From Rubrimonas sp036788415 (GTDB taxonomy: Bacteria > Pseudomonadota > Alphaproteobacteria > Rhodobacterales > Rhodobacteraceae), in assembly GCF_036788415.1 (NCBI RefSeq), contig NZ_DAIQNN010000005.1, forward strand, positions 1 to 64,000: DNA of 64,000 nt, read 5' to 3'. Below the pieces are notes generated by a model, which saw only the letters and a list, made by a program, of their open reading frames with translations, was not told the origin of the DNA and did no database searches. Position numbers and translations under genes: made by a program. This document shows, piece by piece, positions 24,937-33,489 of the stretch (position 1 is its first letter; each line of letters begins with the position of its first letter).

Positions 24937-26745
24937 TCACTCCTCGTCGAAAGGGTCCACCGGCGTCCAGTCGTCGCCGAACATCGCGTCGTCATAGGCG
25001 ATCTCGGGCGCCGCCTCGGGCCCGTCCGCCGCCGCGCTCGGGGCCTCCGCGTCGATCTCCGCGAACGGCCGCACCGAGCGGATCTCGGCGCCGGGAAACA
25101 GCGCGAGCGCCGCCCGCACCAGCGCGCTGTCCAGCGCGCGGGCGCGCAGGTCGTCCGATTCCGCGCGGCGGGCCTCCTCGACGCTCGGCGCGCCGCCCGA
25201 GGCGACGACCGAGACCATCCAGCGCGCGCCGGTCCACTGCCCCAGCTTGCGCGCAAGCTCCCCCGCCAGCCCCGCCGGCGCGCCCGGGCCGGGTTCGAAG
25301 TCGATACGGCCTGGTGCGTAAAACGCCAGCCGCAGGTGGCGCTCGACTTCCACCAGCAGCTTCATGTCGCGCTGGGCTCGGATCAGATCGAGCACATGCG
25401 CGAAGGCGGGAAAGCCCGCCAGCGCCCGCGGCGACGGGTTGACCGCTGGGGTGGAGGCTGGCGCGGGGGCCGGCTGCGCCGCGCGCAGCGCCCCGGCGCC
25501 GCGCCCGCCTCCCCCGCCCGAAGGCGGGGCGGGGGCCGGGCCGGGCTCGGGCGGCGCGTCGGTCAGCCGTCGCACCAGCTCCTCGGGACTGGGCAACTCC
25601 GCGACATGGGTCAGGCGGATCACCGCCATCTCGGCGGCCATCATCGCATTGGGCGCGCGCGCGCATTCCTCCAGCGCCTTGAGCAGCATCTGCCACGCCC
25701 GCGCGAGCGACCGCATGCCGATGCGGGCGGCGAGCTCGGCGCCGCGGGCGCGCTCGGCCGGGGGGATCGCAGGGTCGTCGGCGGCGGTCGGGTCGATGCG
25801 GATCACCGAGAACCAGTGCGCCAGCTCCGCGAGTTCGCGCAGCACCGATTGCGGATCGGCGCCCTCGGCGTATTGCGCGCCGAGCTCGCGCAGGGCGGCG
25901 GCGGCGTCGCCCGCCATGATCGCCTCGAACAGGTCGAGCACGCGGCCCCGGTCGGCGAGGCCGAGCATCGCGCGGGTCTGCGCGACGGTCACCTCGTCGC
26001 CGCCGGCGCCCTGCGCGACGGCCTGGTCGAGCAGCGATAGCGCGTCGCGCACCGAGCCCTCCGCGGCCCGCGTGATCAGGCCGAGCGCGTCCGGCGCCAC
26101 CCGCGCGCCTTCGCGGGCGCAGATGTCGGACAGGAAGCCGAGCATGACCTCGGGCTCGATCCGGCGCAGGTCGAAGCGCTGGCAGCGGCTGAGCACCGTG
26201 ACCGGCATCTTGCGGATTTCGGTCGTGGCGAACATGAACTTCACATGCGGCGGCGGCTCCTCCAGCGTCTTGAGAAGCGCGTTGAAGGCCGCGGTGCTGA
26301 GCATGTGGGCTTCGTCGAGGATGATCACGCGGTAGCGCGCCTCGGCCGGGCGGTAGCGGACCATCTCGTTGAGATCGCGGACGAAGTCCACGCCGGTGTG
26401 CGAGGCGGCGTCAATTTCGATCACATCCATCATCTGGCCGGCCGCGATCGCGCGGCAGGGCGCGCAGACCCCGCAGGGCGCGACGGTCGGGCCGCCCGCC
26501 CCGTCGGGGCCGACGCAGTTGAGGCCCTTGGCGATGATGCGGGCGGTGGTGGTCTTGCCGACGCCGCGCACGCCCGTCAGCACGAAGGCGTGGGCGATGC
26601 GCCCGGCGGCGAAGGCGTTCCGCAGGGTGCGCACCATCGCCTCCTGCCCGATCAGCGCGTCGAAATCCTGCGGGCGGTGCTTGCGGGCGAGCACCTGATA
26701 AGGCGTGTCGGGCCCCGCGCCGAGGAGATCTCGAGTCATGTCCAT
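24937..26745 (-). CDS. dnaX: DNA polymerase III subunit gamma/tau
   Basis: A 602-residue clamp-loader ATPase. It has Walker A GVRGVGKTTTARII (58-71), a zinc motif in CVGPDGAGG...CGVCAPC, the DEAH-like LDEAHMLS and sensor 1 FATTEIRKMPVTVLSRCQRFD. A Gly/Pro/Ala-rich linker near 430-470 leads to the tau C-terminal domain. I start at the first of two nearby ATGs (26745); the second is at 26739. It is followed by ybaB. I saw no programmed frameshift signal. The 153-bp upstream gap to the cold-shock gene has no clear promoter. Confidence 0.93.
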   Translation of the reverse strand: MDMTRDLLGAGPDTPYQVLARKHRPQDFDALIGQEAMVRTLRNAFAAGRIAHAFVLTGVRGVGKTTTARIIAKGLNCVGPDGAGGPTVAPCGVCAPCRAIAAGQMMDVIEIDAASHTGVDFVRDLNEMVRYRPAEARYRVIILDEAHMLSTAAFNALLKTLEEPPPHVKFMFATTEIRKMPVTVLSRCQRFDLRRIEPEVMLGFLSDICAREGARVAPDALGLITRAAEGSVRDALSLLDQAVAQGAGGDEVTVAQTRAMLGLADRGRVLDLFEAIMAGDAAAALRELGAQYAEGADPQSVLRELAELAHWFSVIRIDPTAADDPAIPPAERARGAELAARIGMRSLARAWQMLLKALEECARAPNAMMAAEMAVIRLTHVAELPSPEELVRRLTDAPPEPGPAPAPPSGGGGGRGAGALRAAQPAPAPASTPAVNPSPRALAGFPAFAHVLDLIRAQRDMKLLVEVERHLRLAFYAPGRIDFEPGPGAPAGLAGELARKLGQWTGARWMVSVVASGGAPSVEEARRAESDDLRARALDSALVRAALALFPGAEIRSVRPFAEIDAEAPSAAADGPEAAPEIAYDDAMFGDDWTPVDPFDEE

Positions 26746-26898
26746 GCGGGCGGTCGCTCCGACGATGCTGCGCGACTGTCGCTCGCCTTGGGAGGCGCTG
26801 TCAAACGCGATGCAGGAGACCATCGGAGACGAACTTGCTCCGGCGGCGCGACACCGCGCCACCGACGGCGAACATGGCGCGCGCAGCGCGTGAGCGGA

Positions 26899-27105
26899 TC
26901 AGAGGGCGCGCAGATCCGTCGCCGCCATCCGCCCGTCGCGTCGCGTCTCGAGTTCGAAGGCGACTTTCTGACCGTCGTTCAGAGTGTCCATCCCGGCGCG
27001 CTGAACCGCCGTGATGTGCACGAACACGTCCTTGCCGCCATCGTCGGGCTGGATGAAGCCGAAGCCCTTGGTGGCGTTGAACCATTTCACGGCGCCTGTC
27101 GGCAT
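26899..27105 (-). CDS. Cold-shock domain protein
   Basis: A 68-residue single cold-shock domain. RNP1 is KGFGFI (in TKGFGFIQPDDG) and RNP2 is VFVHI, both intact. The protein binds single-stranded RNA/DNA and acts as an RNA chaperone. The ATG at 27105 follows GGGAGAA; the 210-bp gap upstream to the heparinase-like gene is GC-rich and includes a likely promoter and a long leader, as is common for csp genes. Whether it is cold-induced cannot be told. Confidence 0.93.
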   Translation of the reverse strand: MPTGAVKWFNATKGFGFIQPDDGGKDVFVHITAVQRAGMDTLNDGQKVAFELETRRDGRMAATDLRAL

Positions 27106-27234
27106 GCGCCATTCTCCCTGACTGCCGGCGGCGCGGCGAAATCGCGCGCGCCCTACGCACGCCGCATCATGAGCCGACTGCGACCGACGCAAGGCGGGCA
27201 GGCAAGTCAGGAGCGCGGCTTCTGCGCTTCGATA

Positions 27235-27263
27235 CAGATAGCCTCAGGACTGAGTCGGAGCAA
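27235..27263 (-). promoter_or_regulatory. Possible sigma70 promoter for the cold-shock gene
   Basis: On the minus strand TTGCTC (27263-27258), a 17-bp spacer and TATCTG (27240-27235) lie about 130 bp before the ATG, which would give a leader of roughly 120 nt. Both hexamers are weak. Confidence 0.3.
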
Positions 27264-27315
27264 GTCGGCAGACCGGTTCGCCTTTGACGGCGGCGGCGGT
27301 CTTTGCGGTCGGCCT

Positions 27316-29064
27316 TCACGTCTGCGACGCCCACAGAGCGCGCGCCAGAGACGGCTCGGGCGCCGGGCTCTGCGGCGCGCGCTCGATGCGCCAGGCGACG
27401 CGGCCCCAATAGGCCTCGGCCCGCCCGACGATCGCGAGCTGACAGCTGCGCGCCGGCGCGGCGGCGTCCGGCGCGATCCAGACGCTGTCCTCGAGCTTCA
27501 GGGCGCCGGCGACGGCGGACAGCGTCCAGCTTTCGCGCGCATCGAGCGTCACGCGCGCCGCGCCGTCCGCGAGCATCTCGACCTGCGCCTCAGGCGGCAG
27601 GTGGAAGCGGACGACGAGCGGCAGGCCGCCCTCCCGCGCCGCGCGGTCGAAACGCTGGCGGGCTTCCGCGTCGGGAGCCTCCGCCGTGTCCTCGCCGCTC
27701 AGGCGCGCGCCGCCCGCGGCGAGGTTGAGACGGCGCGCCACGATCAGTCCGAAGCGTTCGCGGTAGCCGTCATGGCTCGCGCGCAGCCAATGGCCGCGCG
27801 CGTCGGTCAGCCGCTCGGCGGCGACATGGCGCGGCCCCGCCCCGAGGGGGCGCCCGAACGTCCGCGCCGCGAAGCCCTCGGGTGCGAGACGCCCGCACGA
27901 CGCGCCGTCGACCTCCAGCGAGCAATGCGCCGCGGTCGCGCGCGCGGCGACCGCCCATTCGCCGCCGAGCCGCGCGCCGCAGCCGATCGCCCCGGTCATC
28001 AGCCGCCGCCCGACGCTGATCTCGACCCCGAGCGCGCTCGCCGCGCCGAGCGGCCCGGGCGGGGGCGGCGCCGCGTCGAGCACGACGACCGTCCCGCCGG
28101 CGGCGAGCCGCGCATAGCCCATCGCCTCCTCGCGCCGCGGCCCGCGCCCGCGCCGCCCGGCAAGCGCGAAGGCCTGATCGAGTTCGACGTCGGCTCCGCC
28201 GCGCCCGCCGTGAAACCGCGCGAGCGAGCCGTCGCCGAGCCGCAGCGCGCGCAGGACCGGCCCTGCCCGGGCCAGCGCCTGAAGGTGGCGGGAGTCGGCG
28301 TCGCGCCTGGCCTCGGTCAGGGCGTGGGCGGTCCAGGCGAGCAACTCGAAGGCCGCGGCGAGCTCGTCGGGATTGCGCGAGGCGACGGCCCCCTGCGCGT
28401 CGATCGTCTCCGCCGCCGCCGCGCCCAGCCGCGCGATCCCTCTGGTCAGCAGCCGTCCCGAGCCGGAGTCGACGAGGGCGGCGAGGGCGAGCCCCGTCGC
28501 CGCTTCGAGCCGTCCCAGCGCCGTCTCGGCGAGCGCGCCGCGCGCGGCGAGAAACAGCGCATGCGCCCGCAGCGTCTGCGCCAGCCGCTTGCGCCGGCGA
28601 TGCGGCGCGTCGGCCGCCAGCAGCCCCGCCGCCGCCGCCAGCCGCGCCGCGCGCCGGCCCGCGATCTCGGGCGTCCAGCCCGGCCCTCCGCCGCCGCCGT
28701 GACGGCGCAGCCAGTCGAAGACCCATTCCGCCAGAACCGCGCGGTCGGGCTTCGCGGCGGCGTGGACGCAGTCGAGCCAGACGAAGCCGTGCAGCGCGTC
28801 GCGGAAGGCCGGGGTCGGCGGGGTCGGCGCGAAAGGCGAGCGCCCCTCGGTCCACAGAGCCGCGCCCCTCAGCGCGACCTCCCCGGCGGCGAGGCGCCTC
28901 GCCGCGTCGGCGTCGCCGAGGGCCAGCGGCTCGACGGCGCCTTCGAGGCGCGCCGGGCGGGCGAGCGCGCAGGCGCGGCGGGCGGCGGCGGCGTGCCCCG
29001 CCGCCCGTCGCCAGCGCCGCCAGCGCGTCGCCACCGCCTTAGCGTCGTCCCAGATCCGCCCCAC
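27316..29064 (-). CDS. Heparinase II/III-family protein
   Basis: A 582-residue protein of the heparinase II/III superfamily seen next to rsmB in alphaproteobacteria. The N-terminal half is an alpha-helical toroid-like region rich in Ala/Leu/Arg, including WLDCVHAAAKPD. The C-terminal half is beta-rich, with HCSLEVDGASCGRL and RASHDGYRERFGLIVARRLNL, as in the lyase family's sheet domain. The family cleaves uronic-acid polysaccharides by elimination, but no substrate is known for this subgroup. It lies 48 bp downstream of rsmB. Confidence 0.78.
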   Translation of the reverse strand: MGRIWDDAKAVATRWRRWRRAAGHAAAARRACALARPARLEGAVEPLALGDADAARRLAAGEVALRGAALWTEGRSPFAPTPPTPAFRDALHGFVWLDCVHAAAKPDRAVLAEWVFDWLRRHGGGGGPGWTPEIAGRRAARLAAAAGLLAADAPHRRRKRLAQTLRAHALFLAARGALAETALGRLEAATGLALAALVDSGSGRLLTRGIARLGAAAAETIDAQGAVASRNPDELAAAFELLAWTAHALTEARRDADSRHLQALARAGPVLRALRLGDGSLARFHGGRGGADVELDQAFALAGRRGRGPRREEAMGYARLAAGGTVVVLDAAPPPPGPLGAASALGVEISVGRRLMTGAIGCGARLGGEWAVAARATAAHCSLEVDGASCGRLAPEGFAARTFGRPLGAGPRHVAAERLTDARGHWLRASHDGYRERFGLIVARRLNLAAGGARLSGEDTAEAPDAEARQRFDRAAREGGLPLVVRFHLPPEAQVEMLADGAARVTLDARESWTLSAVAGALKLEDSVWIAPDAAAPARSCQLAIVGRAEAYWGRVAWRIERAPQSPAPEPSLARALWASQT

Positions 29065-29112
29065 GCCAGCCCTCCGCCGTCGCGCCGAGCATGTCGAGCG
29101 CGGCGGACCTTG

Positions 29113-30402
29113 TCACGCCTTGTCGAATCGCGCTGCGAAGAAGCCGTCGATCCCGCCTTGCGCCGCCCACAGATCGGGGCGCGCGCGCAGATCGCCCTCG
29201 GGCGACAGGAAGACGGCGTCGCCCGCCTCCGCCGCCGTCAAAGGGAGGCGCCGCGCATCGGGACGGCGCGCCGGAAAGACCGCCGCCTGCGCCTCGCCCT
29301 CGGCCTTCAGCAGCGAGCAGGTGCAGAAGACCAGCCTCCCGCCGGGCGCCAGCATCTCCCAAGCCGCGTCGAGCATGCGCGCCTGCAGCTCCGCGAGCGC
29401 CGCCACGTCGCGCGCGCCGCGCCGGTGCGGCAGGTCGGGGTGGCGGCGGATCGTGCCGGTCGCCGAGCAGGGCGCGTCGAGCAGGATGAAGGGGAAGGGC
29501 TCGGCGGGGCGCCAGGTCAGCGCGTCCGCCGCGACGATCTCCGCCGAAAGGCCGGTGCGGGCGAGGTTCTCGCGCAGCCGCGCCAGCCGCGTCTCGGAGT
29601 GGTCGAGCGCGGTGACGCGCGCCCCCGCCGCCGCGAGTTGCAGCGTCTTGCCGCCGGGCGCCGCGCAGAGGTCCAGCACGCGCGCGCCGGGGCCCGCGCC
29701 GAGCAGCCGCGCCGGGATCGACGCGGCGGCGTCCTGCGCCCACCACGCCCCCTCCGCAAAGCCCGGCGCGGCGGTGATCTGGACGCCACGGCGCAGGCGC
29801 AGCCCGCCGGTCGGAAGGATGTCCGCGTCGAGCGCGGCGGACCAGCGCCCGGCCTCTGCGGCGTCGCGCAGCGTGAGGTCGAGCGGCGCCGGCTGCTGAT
29901 GGGCGGTCATGATCGCCGCGGCGAACTCGGCGCCCCAATCGGCGCGCAGCGCCTTTGCGAGCCAGTCCGGCGCCGCCGATCCGGCCTCGGCGGCGAAGCG
30001 CGCCGCCGCCGTCCCCGCCGCCCGCCGCGCCACCGCGTTGACGAGGCCCGCGAGCGGCGCGGCCTTGCGGTCGGCGCGCGTCAGGCGCACGGCGGCGTCC
30101 ACGGCGGCGTGCGGCGGCGTGTCGAGCGCGCCGATCTCGGCGACCGCGAGCCGCAGCGCGTCGCGCGCGATATGAGCGCTTGGCGCGATGGGCTGGCGCA
30201 TCAGCTCGTCCAACAGCGCGTCGATCGGCTTGAGCCAGCGCAGCGCCGCCGCCGCGAGATCGCCCGCCCGCGCGCGGTCCGCCGGGGCGAGCCCGCCCAG
30301 CGCCGCCTCCTTGCCCGCGTCGAGCGAGCGGCCCTCGTCGAGGACGGCGGCGATCAGCGCCAGAGCGCCGCGCCGCGCCTTCAGCCCGTGCGGGTCGGTC
30401 AC
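29113..30402 (-). CDS. rsmB: 16S rRNA (cytosine-C5) methyltransferase RsmB
   Basis: A 429-residue RsmB/NOP2-family enzyme. An N-terminal NusB-like domain (about 1-125) precedes the SAM domain, with LDLCAAPGGKT (243-253) and the two catalytic cysteines Cys312 (DAPCSATG) and Cys362 (CTCSLL). It makes m5C967 in 16S rRNA in E. coli. I take GTG at 30402 as the start, 4 bp after the htpX stop; an in-frame ATG at 30456 would overlap htpX by about 50 bp and precede the family N-terminus. Confidence 0.9.
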   Translation of the reverse strand: MTDPHGLKARRGALALIAAVLDEGRSLDAGKEAALGGLAPADRARAGDLAAAALRWLKPIDALLDELMRQPIAPSAHIARDALRLAVAEIGALDTPPHAAVDAAVRLTRADRKAAPLAGLVNAVARRAAGTAAARFAAEAGSAAPDWLAKALRADWGAEFAAAIMTAHQQPAPLDLTLRDAAEAGRWSAALDADILPTGGLRLRRGVQITAAPGFAEGAWWAQDAAASIPARLLGAGPGARVLDLCAAPGGKTLQLAAAGARVTALDHSETRLARLRENLARTGLSAEIVAADALTWRPAEPFPFILLDAPCSATGTIRRHPDLPHRRGARDVAALAELQARMLDAAWEMLAPGGRLVFCTCSLLKAEGEAQAAVFPARRPDARRLPLTAAEAGDAVFLSPEGDLRARPDLWAAQGGIDGFFAARFDKA

Positions 30403-30406
30403 AAGG

Positions 30407-31354
30407 TCACGACCAAGGCCCTTTGCGCGCGCCGGTCCTCGGCGTGCGCGGCGCATGCCCGACCGGCGGCGCCATCATTCGCGTGCGGACGGGCTGCGGC
30501 CCGCCTTCGGCGGCCATCGCCTGCAGCGCGGCGATGCGGTTCTCGGTGGCGGGGTGGGTCGCGAACAGGCTGTCGAAGCGCCGCCCCGCCAGCGGGTTGA
30601 CGATGAACAGATGCGCCGAGGCCGGATTGCGCTCGGCCGTGTCCATCTCGACGCGTTGCGCGCCGCCGGCGATCCGTCCGAGCGCCGAGGCGAGCCACAT
30701 CGGCTGGCCGCAGATCTCCGCCCCCATCCGGTCGGCGGAGTATTCGCGCGTGCGGCTGATCGCCATCTGGATCAGCATCGCCGCGAGCGGCGCGACGATG
30801 ATGCCCACCAGCAGCCCGATCATGCCCAAAGGATTGTTGCGGTTGTCGTTTCCACCGAAGATCATGCCGAATTGCGCGATGTTGGCGAGCATCGAGATCG
30901 CGCCGGCGACCGTGGCGGCGACCGTCATGATCAGCGTGTCGCGGTTCTTGATGTGGGCGAGCTCATGCGCGATCACGCCGGCGAGTTCCTCGCGGCTCAG
31001 CGTCCGCATCAGACCCTCGGTCACCGCAACGGCCGAGTTCTCGGGGTTGCGGCCCGTGGCGAAGGCGTTCGGCTGGTCCGAGCGGATGACGTAGAGCGCC
31101 GGCATCGGCAACTCGGCGTTGCGCGCGAGCCCTTCGACCATGTCGTAGAGCTCGGGCGCGGCCATGCGGCTCACCGGTTCGGCGTTGTGGGCGCGCAGCG
31201 CGAGGCGGTCGGAGTTCCACCAGGCGAAGGCGTTGGTCGCGATCGCAAAGACCAGCGCGATCATCGCGCCGCCCGAGCCGCCGAGCAGGAAGCCCGCGCC
31301 CATGAACAGCGCGGTCAGCGTCGCCAGAAGCATCATCGTCTTGACAGCGTTCAT
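30407..31354 (-). CDS. htpX: HtpX membrane-bound zinc protease
   Basis: A 315-residue inner-membrane metalloprotease of family M48. It has two N-terminal helices (5-25, 29-45), zinc motif HELAH at 130-134, two further helices near 145-200 and the glutamate motif in SRTREYSADRMGAEI. It degrades damaged membrane proteins alongside FtsH. The ATG at 31354 gives the standard N-terminus MNAVKTMMLLATLTALF. rsmB follows immediately. Confidence 0.94.
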   Translation of the reverse strand: MNAVKTMMLLATLTALFMGAGFLLGGSGGAMIALVFAIATNAFAWWNSDRLALRAHNAEPVSRMAAPELYDMVEGLARNAELPMPALYVIRSDQPNAFATGRNPENSAVAVTEGLMRTLSREELAGVIAHELAHIKNRDTLIMTVAATVAGAISMLANIAQFGMIFGGNDNRNNPLGMIGLLVGIIVAPLAAMLIQMAISRTREYSADRMGAEICGQPMWLASALGRIAGGAQRVEMDTAERNPASAHLFIVNPLAGRRFDSLFATHPATENRIAALQAMAAEGGPQPVRTRMMAPPVGHAPRTPRTGARKGPWS

Positions 31355-31397
31355 CGCAGGCTCCCAGAACCTCTGCGGGACTATCGGGAGCAGATAT

Positions 31398-31586
31398 ATG
31401 ACCGGGGCGACGTCCGAGAAAGAGCGCCGCATCGCGGAAGCGGCGGCGCGCGCCCTCGCCGAAGCGGCGGCGCGGCGCGAGGCGGCGACGCCGACGGCGC
31501 GGCTGGTGGAGCTCGGCGGGCGCGACGGACCCGAGCCGACGCGGTTCGGCGACTGGGAGAAAGGTGGAGTCGCGGTCGATTTCTGA
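31398..31586 (+). CDS. DUF1674 / SDHAF4-like assembly factor
   Basis: A 62-residue protein whose C-terminal ELGGRDGPEPTRFGDWEKGG is the DUF1674 signature. The eukaryotic homologue Sdh8/SDHAF4 binds flavinylated SdhA and aids succinate dehydrogenase assembly, so a similar job is inferred here. The N-terminal half is Ala/Arg-rich helix. GGGAG lies 7 bp before the ATG. It is divergent from htpX by 43 bp and not near sdh genes. Confidence 0.82.
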   Translation: MTGATSEKERRIAEAAARALAEAAARREAATPTARLVELGGRDGPEPTRFGDWEKGGVAVDF

Positions 31587-31668
31587 CGACCGCCGGTCCG
31601 GCGCGGGCGGCAGACGGAAGGCGCTCGCGCCGTTCCGTCCGCCGCTGCTCCCGCGCCGGCGGCGCTGC

Positions 31669-32715
31669 TCACATGTCGTCGGGCAGCGGCGTAGCGGAGG
31701 TGCGTGCGGGCAGCACCGGGTGCTCGACTTCGGGAATCTCGCCTGTCAGCGTGTGCAGGAAGGCCGTGATGTCGGCGATCTGCGCGTCCGAAAGATCGGC
31801 GCCGAGCTGCGACACCCCCATCACCGCCACCGCGTCCTCAAGTTTCCACACATTGCCGGAGTGGAAATATGGGGCGGTCAGCGCGATGTTGCGCAGCGGC
31901 GCTGCGCGGAAGACGTATTCGTCGTCCACCGTCTCGGTGACGGCGAAACGGCCGCGGTCGCCCGCCGGCAGGATCTCGGCGCCCGGCTTCTCGATCAGGC
32001 CGAACGGATAGTATTCCTGACCTCCGAAATTCACCCCGGCATGGCAGCTGGCGCAGCCCTCCTCCATGAAGGCCTGAAGCCCGCGCTTCTCCTGCGCTGT
32101 CAACGCGTTGTCGTCGCCCTGCAGGAACTGGTCGAAGCGGGCGTTGGGCGTGATCAGCGTCGCCTCGAAGGCCTCGATCGCCAGCGCGAAATTGTCGAAG
32201 GTCACCGGGTCGACTTCGCCGGGGAAGGCCGCCTTGAAGGCCTCCACATAGTCGGGCATCGAATTGAGCGTGGCGACCACGCGGTCGGGCGTGTTGTTCA
32301 TCTCGACGCCGGCTTGCACCGGCCCCTTGGCCTGCTCGGCGAGGTCGGGGGCGCGACCGTCCCAGAACTGGGCGATGTTGAACACGGCGTTGAACACGGT
32401 CGGCGAGTTGCGCGGGCCCTTCTGCCAGCCATGGCCGATGGAGACCTCGAGCCCGTCCACCCCGCCCATCCCGACATTGTGGCAGGAATTGCAGGAGAAG
32501 ATCCCCGAGCGCGACATCCGCGGGTCGAAGAACAGCATCGCGCCGAGATCGATGCGCGAGCGCGTGGCGACATTGCCGTTCAGCGCCGGCGCGTTCATGG
32601 GGACCGGCTCGAAATAGGACGCGGCGTCGGCGCGCAGGGCGGCGTCGTCGGCGAAGGCGGGCGCGGCGAGCAGGACGGCGACGGCGGCGGTCGCCGTCAG
32701 GGCGGTGCGATGCAT
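31669..32715 (-). CDS. ccpA: Di-heme cytochrome c peroxidase
   Basis: A 348-residue periplasmic enzyme that reduces hydrogen peroxide using cytochrome c or cupredoxin electrons. The signal peptide is MHRTALTATAAVAVLLAAPAFA (1-22). The low-potential heme site is CNSCH (75-79) and the second heme site is CASCH (221-225); the late MGVSQLGADLSD segment is also typical of the family. GGGAGAG lies seven bases before the ATG. A perfect FNR/FixK-type box 71 bp upstream suggests induction at low oxygen, as for homologues in denitrifiers. Confidence 0.92.
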   Translation of the reverse strand: MHRTALTATAAVAVLLAAPAFADDAALRADAASYFEPVPMNAPALNGNVATRSRIDLGAMLFFDPRMSRSGIFSCNSCHNVGMGGVDGLEVSIGHGWQKGPRNSPTVFNAVFNIAQFWDGRAPDLAEQAKGPVQAGVEMNNTPDRVVATLNSMPDYVEAFKAAFPGEVDPVTFDNFALAIEAFEATLITPNARFDQFLQGDDNALTAQEKRGLQAFMEEGCASCHAGVNFGGQEYYPFGLIEKPGAEILPAGDRGRFAVTETVDDEYVFRAAPLRNIALTAPYFHSGNVWKLEDAVAVMGVSQLGADLSDAQIADITAFLHTLTGEIPEVEHPVLPARTSATPLPDDM

Positions 32716-32779
32716 GAAAGGTCTCTCCCTTGGTGGAACTGGAGTGATTCCAACCTTAGGAGGGCGGATTGACGGCGGG

Positions 32780-32793
32780 TTGACGTCGGTCAA
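32780..32793. promoter_or_regulatory. FNR/FnrL/FixK-type box upstream of ccpA
   Basis: TTGACGTCGGTCAA fits TTGAY-N4-RTCAA exactly, with the symmetry extended one base each side (GTTGAC-N4-GTCAAC). On the minus strand a -10-like TAAGGT at 32758-32753 would place the start near 32746, putting the box centre at about -41, the position of class II FNR activation. The box is seen directly; the activation model is inferred from known FNR promoters. Confidence 0.65.
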
Positions 32794-32838
32794 CTGCGCA
32801 TGCGGCGCGCGGTCGCAAGCCGCTTGACGAACGCCGGC

Positions 32839-33489
32839 TCAGGCAGGCGCCGCGTCGTCCCAGAGGGCCACGCGCGCGCCCTCGGCGATCTCGCCGGCGG
32901 GCCGCAGCGCTCCGGAGGCGTAGGCGCGCAGGCAGGCGGGATAGAGGCGGTGTTCCAGGCGCATCACCCGCGCTGCGAGCGTCGCCGGGTCGTCGCCCGG
33001 CAGGACGGGCAGGGCGGCCTGTCCGAGGATGGGGCCGGCGTCCATCTCCTCGCGCACCAGATGGACGGTGCAGCCATGCACCGCCACGCCGGCCGCCAGC
33101 GCGCGGCCATGGGTGTCGAGCCCCTTGAACAGCGGCAGGAGCGAGGGGTGGATGTTGACGAGCCGGTCGCGCCAGCGCGCCACGAACCACGGCGTCAGCA
33201 GCCGCATGAAGCCCGCGAGGCAGACCAGCTCGGCCTGCGCCTTCTCCAGCTCCGCTGTCAGGGCGCGCTCGAAGCCCTCGCGGTCGCGGCCCCATTGGCG
33301 GTGGTCGAGCGCGCAGGTGGGGACGCCCCGCGCCGACGCCAGCCCGAGCCCGCCCGCTTCTGGCCGGTTGGAGGCGACCAAGACTGGGCGGCAGGGATGG
33401 TCGGGCGCCTCCATGTCGCGCAGCAGCGCCGTCATGTTGGAGCCGCGCCCGGAGATCAGGATCGCGACGCGCTTTCGTTCGTCGCTCAC
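32839..33489 (-). CDS. purN: Phosphoribosylglycinamide formyltransferase
   Basis: A 216-residue GAR transformylase: converts GAR plus 10-formyl-THF to FGAR, step three of purine synthesis. GRGSN (14-18) binds phosphate, and the catalytic trio Asn112, His114 and Asp150 lies in NIHPSLLP and EEMDAGPIL. The start is a GTG at 33489 overlapping the purM stop as GTGA, the usual coupled purM-purN arrangement. Confidence 0.94.
   Translation of the reverse strand: MSDERKRVAILISGRGSNMTALLRDMEAPDHPCRPVLVASNRPEAGGLGLASARGVPTCALDHRQWGRDREGFERALTAELEKAQAELVCLAGFMRLLTPWFVARWRDRLVNIHPSLLPLFKGLDTHGRALAAGVAVHGCTVHLVREEMDAGPILGQAALPVLPGDDPATLAARVMRLEHRLYPACLRAYASGALRPAGEIAEGARVALWDDAAPA

Noticed and set aside
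26738..26893. A short plus-strand frame between dnaX and the cold-shock gene.
   Set aside because: No ribosome site, no family resemblance, and it overlaps the dnaX start.
26245..30600. A 1451-codon plus-strand frame across dnaX, the cold-shock gene, the heparinase-like gene and rsmB.
   Set aside because: It crosses four real genes and their spacers and has no recognisable domain; it is a GC-bias artefact.
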